Positions 59,205 to 64,000 of a stretch of 64,000 bases of DNA are shown here, piece after piece (within the stretch, counting starts at the first letter, position 1; each line of letters starts with the position of its first letter). Below the pieces are notes generated by a model. The model was not told the origin of the DNA. It was given only the letters and a program-made list of their open reading frames with translations, and made no database searches. Origin of the DNA: Vespa crabro (Eukaryota; Arthropoda; Insecta; Hymenoptera; Vespidae); contig NC_060965.1 in assembly GCF_910589235.1 (NCBI RefSeq), positions 3,099,401 through 3,163,400 of the forward strand, in the 5' to 3' direction. Both the position numbers and the translations under genes were made by a program.

Positions 59205-62174
59205 TCCTCTCTCAAATTGGATAAGGAAGGACAACGAGAGACTGCAAAGAACGAGGACAATACGGAGAAGATAAATTTTCTAATTTCTCAAAGAGCGTTT
59301 TTCTTTTTTATGCGTATGAATAATAACTTGATGTATATTCGTAAACTTGATAACTTGAAATGTTGCTATAAATGATAATTTCATATTGATATTGAGATCA
59401 AGCAAATGTACAAATTTCAAAAATACTAACACGATATAAAAAGCACATATAACATAAATAATCGGTAGTAAAGTTCTTCCATACGAGTCGACGATATAGG
59501 AGAACAAAAGAGAACCAGATGGAAGAAGAAAAGAGGTATAAAGGCAAATGCGAGCACCCTTCTCATCCTCCTCGAGGCACGTCCAACAGAAAAATCCTTG
59601 TATCAGCTACGCGCGATCGTAAATTCCTTCGAATATTTTATTGTGTGACAATTTTTATGGTAATTATCATTATAAATTTGCCGGGTTATTTATGTCACGT
59701 CGCGTATAAAGAAGGGATAACCGGTGCCAGGGATGAGGGGTGATGGTTCAAACGAGAGAGAAGATCCCTACATCATTCGAGCGAAGATTGGAGGATGCGT
59801 AAACCATAAGAAGCATGATGGAAGAGCGAAAGAGAAAGAGAGAGAAGGAGAGAGAATGTTTCAATGGATCTCTCGGATTACCTGCTGAGATATTCATTAA
59901 AGCGTTCTCGTTAATGACACCTTCATCAAGAAAATTTACAAGTCTGTCGTTAGATGATCACGACCAATCGAGCGTCTTATCTTCGAACTTATTTCACTCA
60001 GTTTGAATAAATATATCGATGAATTAAAAACTTTATCTTCTATGTTTTATCTTAATCGTAATCTATTCTTTATTGCCCTTGTCGAAAAAAATAACAATAG
60101 TTATTTTTTAAGAAGCTCGAAAATAAATACATTAAGTCGTTCGTGTATTGTAAATTAGAACATTAAAAATCTGAATGCTTTCACGTGATAAAATCTGGAA
60201 TGACGTAGAGAAAAATTGTAAAAGAAGGAAGAAAAAGAAGAAGAGTAAAAGACGCTCGATAGGTGGGTTCGAGCGAAGTAGCTAGAGGGGTTGGATGGAG
60301 GAAGCGTAAATCAAGCGACAGCTCAAGGCACGGGCTCGGACTTTGTATAAAAGAGAAGGTGGTATAAAGAGTGTAATGAGGAAGAGAACGAAGGCAGCGA
60401 AATGATCTCATTAGCACATTCCTAGCGGACCGCCTTCGTCGTCGTGTGTCAAGAACGAAATTCTCTACCCCACCGATATTGTTAGGGACGACTTAACTCC
60501 CACATAAATAATCTCCTATTCGTTCGTGGTCTGGTCTTTCCTCCTCCTCCTCCTCTTCCTTCTCTTTCTCCTATCCACCTTCTTCACCTCATCCACCACC
60601 TCTTTTCCCCTTTCGACCAAAACGAAGCCACTTCGACGTGTCATGATACGCTTTTAGACGCAACGACACAAATATTCCACAGTTCGACATTCCACATTAG
60701 TCTTCTGAAGGAAAACCACAGGGAACTTCGCAATGCGGTCACATATATAATTTCTCAATGGTATAGTTTATATTTTCATTATTAAAGAGACAAATAAAAA
60801 TTTCAATTACAATAATAATTTGTTTCGAATGCGCAATTGAAAAAATATTCATAAATCATAATTTTGATCTATTTAAAAATATATTTAACAAAGATATTAA
60901 ATATAATAACAGTTTTTGTGATACGATTTAACAATTCTTTATTTATTTCCATGTAAGACTTCTTCTCTTAGATGTAACGAAAAACAATGACATCAGTGGC
61001 ATCGACTGGGCAAGCCCGACGGCAATAAGATTCTACAAAGCAACGCCTTGTCTTTTTCTTTAACGTCTACTCTCCTGGGTTCACCAAGAATGTAATACCG
61101 GACCAATTACTTGGGATATCTAGCTCGACCCTGCTCGTATCCAAGCCACGGAGTCGAATATATCGCACACCAGAGAGACAACACTTTACGCTATTCTCAG
61201 TCCTTTGTAGAATTCGATGAACGATCATTATTAGTTACGTAATTTTTAGACAACTTCTTTCATATTCGAGCTTCGTCGCTTTTCATTTCTTCTAATATCC
61301 AATGATCTTTTTATGAATTCAAACAAAAAATCTTTCTATATTAAACTAGATAGATACTCGTAAATAGCTTCGTGAAACCAACGAGTAAACGAAGGAAATT
61401 AGTTTTAATATGTGGAAAAATACTTGTCCAGAGTTAAGCAAAATTGTGAAATTAAAAAAAAAAAAGAAAAAAAAAACGGAAGATTTGTTCGTAACACCAC
61501 GGATAAACTGGTTGATGAAACATAAAAATTTCGTTGAGGTTTCAAATGAAACCAAAAAAAAAAAAAAAAAAAAAGAAAAAAAGACTGGAAATGCTCTTGA
61601 GGCTGTAATTGGACACTTTTTTAAAGTTCTAAATTACATTCAATTAGTAAAAACGTTGCCGGGGGGCATTCAAAACCATGTAATGTAATCTGTCTAAAAA
61701 TACCCATGAGTTAACGAAATCTAGTTAACAAGAAAAAAAAAAAAAATAAAAAAAATAAAAAAAGAATGAAAAACCAAATAAAAAAAGAAAAAAAAAATTG
61801 TATTCTAAATCGTCATCGTTCATCTCTATCGTCGATTAGTGTTTTGCAATAAGGCATAGAGGCTATGGTGCCTTACGACTTACACACATACACACACTCA
61901 CACAAAGATATTTATCGTATACACGTAAAGTGAGCTCAGGGTACTTCGACTATTTTGTCTGGAGGGGTACTAATTTCGTAACATCTTCGTCTAATCATCC
62001 TAAAGGTTTCGCGGTGTGCACCAAGTCCATGTGTATCTCTCTTCGTGCTGACACGCACACTTTTACTAAAGAGAGAAAGAGATACAGGGGCATAGAAAGG
62101 GGAGCAACGGAGAAGGAAAATGTGCAACTAGCGAGAGAGCTTTAGTATAATTAAAACAGTACGGAGGAGAACGG

Positions 62175-62175
62175 A

Positions 62176-62233
<58 letters not shown>
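62175..62233. repeat. (GA)n array
   Basis: About 20 perfect units after interrupted ones. Confidence 0.95.
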
Positions 62234-62235
<2 letters not shown>

Positions 62236-62526
62236 TACGAGAGGAGACAGATACCGTGCTGATTTCATTAAACGTCTTACCTCGGTGCAACCTGGTTTCT
62301 GTTTAGTTCAAGAACCGAGCCTTTTATTTCGTTTTCCAGGCCCTAGAGAGAAAGAAGAAATTCACCCAAAGGAATGCAAACAGGAGGGAGAGAGATGATG
62401 GGGTTAGCGCAGTGGTCGCTCGAAATAACGTCCCTGTGGTCTTTTTCGCATGAGTCTCCGAGAGCACGCTGCATTCTCTATCCCCACTCTTCCTTTACTT
62501 TCCCCTATTCCTTACCTCTATTCTTA

Positions 62527-62528
<2 letters not shown>

Positions 62529-62569
<41 letters not shown>
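62529..62569. repeat. (CT)n array
   Basis: Perfect CT units, opposite in orientation to the array at 62175. Confidence 0.95.
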
Positions 62570-62571
<2 letters not shown>

Positions 62572-62916
62572 TCTCTGTCCCTCTTTTTCTTTTTATAAGT
62601 GAATAACAAAGATTGTAGTTGATTGGGTTAAAATATCTTTCTCTATATCTATTAATCATTTATTTAAGTGAAAGATAGACACCGTTTTACCGAGAAAAGA
62701 CAGAGAATATGATATCAAATGTCAAACGATAAGGGCGAGCGCGCAAGCATAAATAGGCGAGCATCGGGGTATAAAAGTTTAAGGGTGAACTGTGTGCAGA
62801 CAGGCAAACTAAGTGGATGTTGTTTCCGAAGACAGAATCTCGTTTCGAGATCTTCATTGTTTAATCTGAATAGAATACTTCAGAATATAAGGTTTGTTGA
62901 TCATCCCGGAATTAGA

Positions 62917-62970
62917 TTTTTAACTTAATTAATCTGTTTTTAACTTAATTAATCTGTTTTTAATTTAATT
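62917..62970. repeat. 20-base direct repeat, 2.7 copies
   Basis: TTTTTAACTTAATTAATCTG-type unit repeated without change once and then partly, a minisatellite of recent origin. Confidence 0.9.
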
Positions 62971-63477
62971 TTTGAAATATCATTGCAAAAAATCAAGAAA
63001 TATGCTTGTTCCTTGTTTGTTTTGTATTTCTTTTCATTCTTTATTTTTTTTTCTTTTTTCTTTTTTTTTTTTTTTTTTTTTTTTTAATAAGAGAAAGAAG
63101 ATGAAATAACACGATGATGGTTAAAGCATCAAGGATGATGTTCGGGGTCGTTAACTCTAGACGGTTTCGTTCTTAATTATCCTAAATAGTATTTGCATAC
63201 CTTTCTCCTATACACTCACTTTTTCCTAGTAAATTAATGTTTGAAAAGGATAGCTCTCTTCATCCTGCCACGAAGCCGCAGAGCTCTTTCTCGAGCCTTC
63301 TCTTGCATTTCCTCTGGATCCCATCCCCCTTCACGCACCTACTACCAACTCTACACCCTCTCATTTTCTCCATTGCATAGCAAAGATCTTGCTCTCTCAT
63401 AGACACATAGAGAAGAAGACAGCAAGTTGAACTGCGTGTGTTCTCTATATCTCCCTTCTTCCCTCCCACTCTCTCTC

Positions 63478-63483
63478 TTTTTC

Positions 63484-63520
<37 letters not shown>
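63478..63520. repeat. (CT)n array
   Basis: CT units with a TTTTT and a CCC interruption; a further interrupted array at 63868-63935. Confidence 0.95.
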
Positions 63521-64000
63521 TCCTCACGAAATAAGTCCGCACACGTACGCGAGAAACATTGAGCGTTCTATACTCGAGCGCTAGGCGGATTTAATCCTAG
63601 CAAATTAATTCCATTTTCTCGGAGCATCGCGCATTCCCTGTGTTTCGTCCTTCATCAGCTCGGCTATGCGCGCGGAGCTACTATTCACCTATCCCCACCA
63701 CCCACAACTCCCACCACCATTACTAACAGTACCCTGCACACCACCATTCTCTATCCTTATTCTCTCGAACGCGCCCTCTCGCGGGCCACCCGTCGTGCGT
63801 CCTCTCCCTTGGTTCTACACCTTACCAAAGCATCCACTCCTCCTACCTACCTACCTACCTATCTACCTCTTCTCTTTCTCTCTCTCTCTCTCTCTCTCCC
63901 TCTCTTTCTCTCTTTCTCTCTCTTTCTCTCTCTTTCTCCAAAAGCTATACTCGGCCTGGTCTACAAGGAATTGTTAATTGCTCGTGCAGCGCCAATTTGC

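Larger units (their letters stand above)
53347..64000. other. Gene-poor right flank, part 2
   Basis: Same character as the rest of the flank, with arrays listed separately. Balanced blocks at 53400-53720, 54190-54540, 55090-55640, 56380-56720 and 60230-60680 have no frame I can defend. TATAAAAG at 62770 is followed by a plausible initiator, but no gene could be built. Confidence 0.5.

Noticed and set aside
62395..62440. GGGGTTAGCGCAGTGGTCGC, resembling a tRNA 5' part and A box
   Set aside because: No B box or acceptor-stem partner within the next 60 bases.
62770..62800. TATAAAAG with a possible initiator (others at 31568 and 60347)
   Set aside because: No gene with a signal peptide or credible frame follows any of them.
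1..64000. Search for CRISPR arrays, rRNA, bacterial operons or viral genes
   Set aside because: None seen; composition, introns and repeats are those of an insect nuclear genome.

Overview
This window looks like a stretch of a social-wasp nuclear genome, most probably a hornet of the genus Vespa. It contains one recognisable gene region, a cluster of small venom-peptide precursor genes at about 33.7-42.8 kb. The cluster lies between two long gene-poor flanks packed with GA/CT microsatellites. The taxonomic call rests on one mastoparan precursor and two wasp-kinin precursors. The spliced tetradecapeptide of the mastoparan gene agrees, as far as I can recall, with mastoparan-C of Vespa crabro; this was not searched.

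Layout. From 1 to 33.7 kb I find no gene I can defend. There are long GA/CT arrays on either strand, TA arrays, poly-A/T runs, one Tc1-like MITE (6862-7235) and several dense TAAT/ATTA blocks that look like conserved non-coding DNA. From 33.7 to 42.8 kb there are eight two-exon loci, all on the plus strand, here called VP1 to VP8. Each has a closely similar promoter (GATAAG box, AT-rich middle, TATATAAG) and a 23-residue signal peptide. In the intact loci a phase-0 intron cuts the sequence before the last 8-13 codons. VP1 encodes mastoparan. VP4 and VP7 encode kinin precursors, VP7 canonical and VP4 with Leu in place of the kinin's first Arg. VP3 and VP5 encode small peptides with two cysteines that I do not recognise. 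VP2 and VP6 are decayed copies of VP5 and VP3. VP8 is a divergent relative of VP1 with an unfamiliar product. From 42.8 kb to the end the sequence returns to gene-poor DNA, with GA/CT arrays resuming at 45.2 kb.

How it fits together. The middle of the cluster is a tandem duplication of a three-gene unit: unit A holds VP2-VP3-VP4 (about 34.92-37.86 kb) and unit B holds VP5-VP6-VP7 (about 38.08-41.82 kb). After duplication each unit lost a different member: the VP2/VP5-type gene decayed in A and the VP3/VP6-type gene decayed in B, while the kinin pair diverged in sequence. The mastoparan-type genes VP1 and VP8 lie at the two ends. In most precursors the signal peptide is followed by X-Ala/X-Pro dipeptides, the classic substrate of stepwise dipeptidyl-peptidase IV maturation in hymenopteran venom. 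The shared promoter suggests co-expression in the venom gland. The roughly 12 kb from 32.97 to 45.22 kb has no long GA/CT array, unlike the rest of the window, and is markedly AT-rich.
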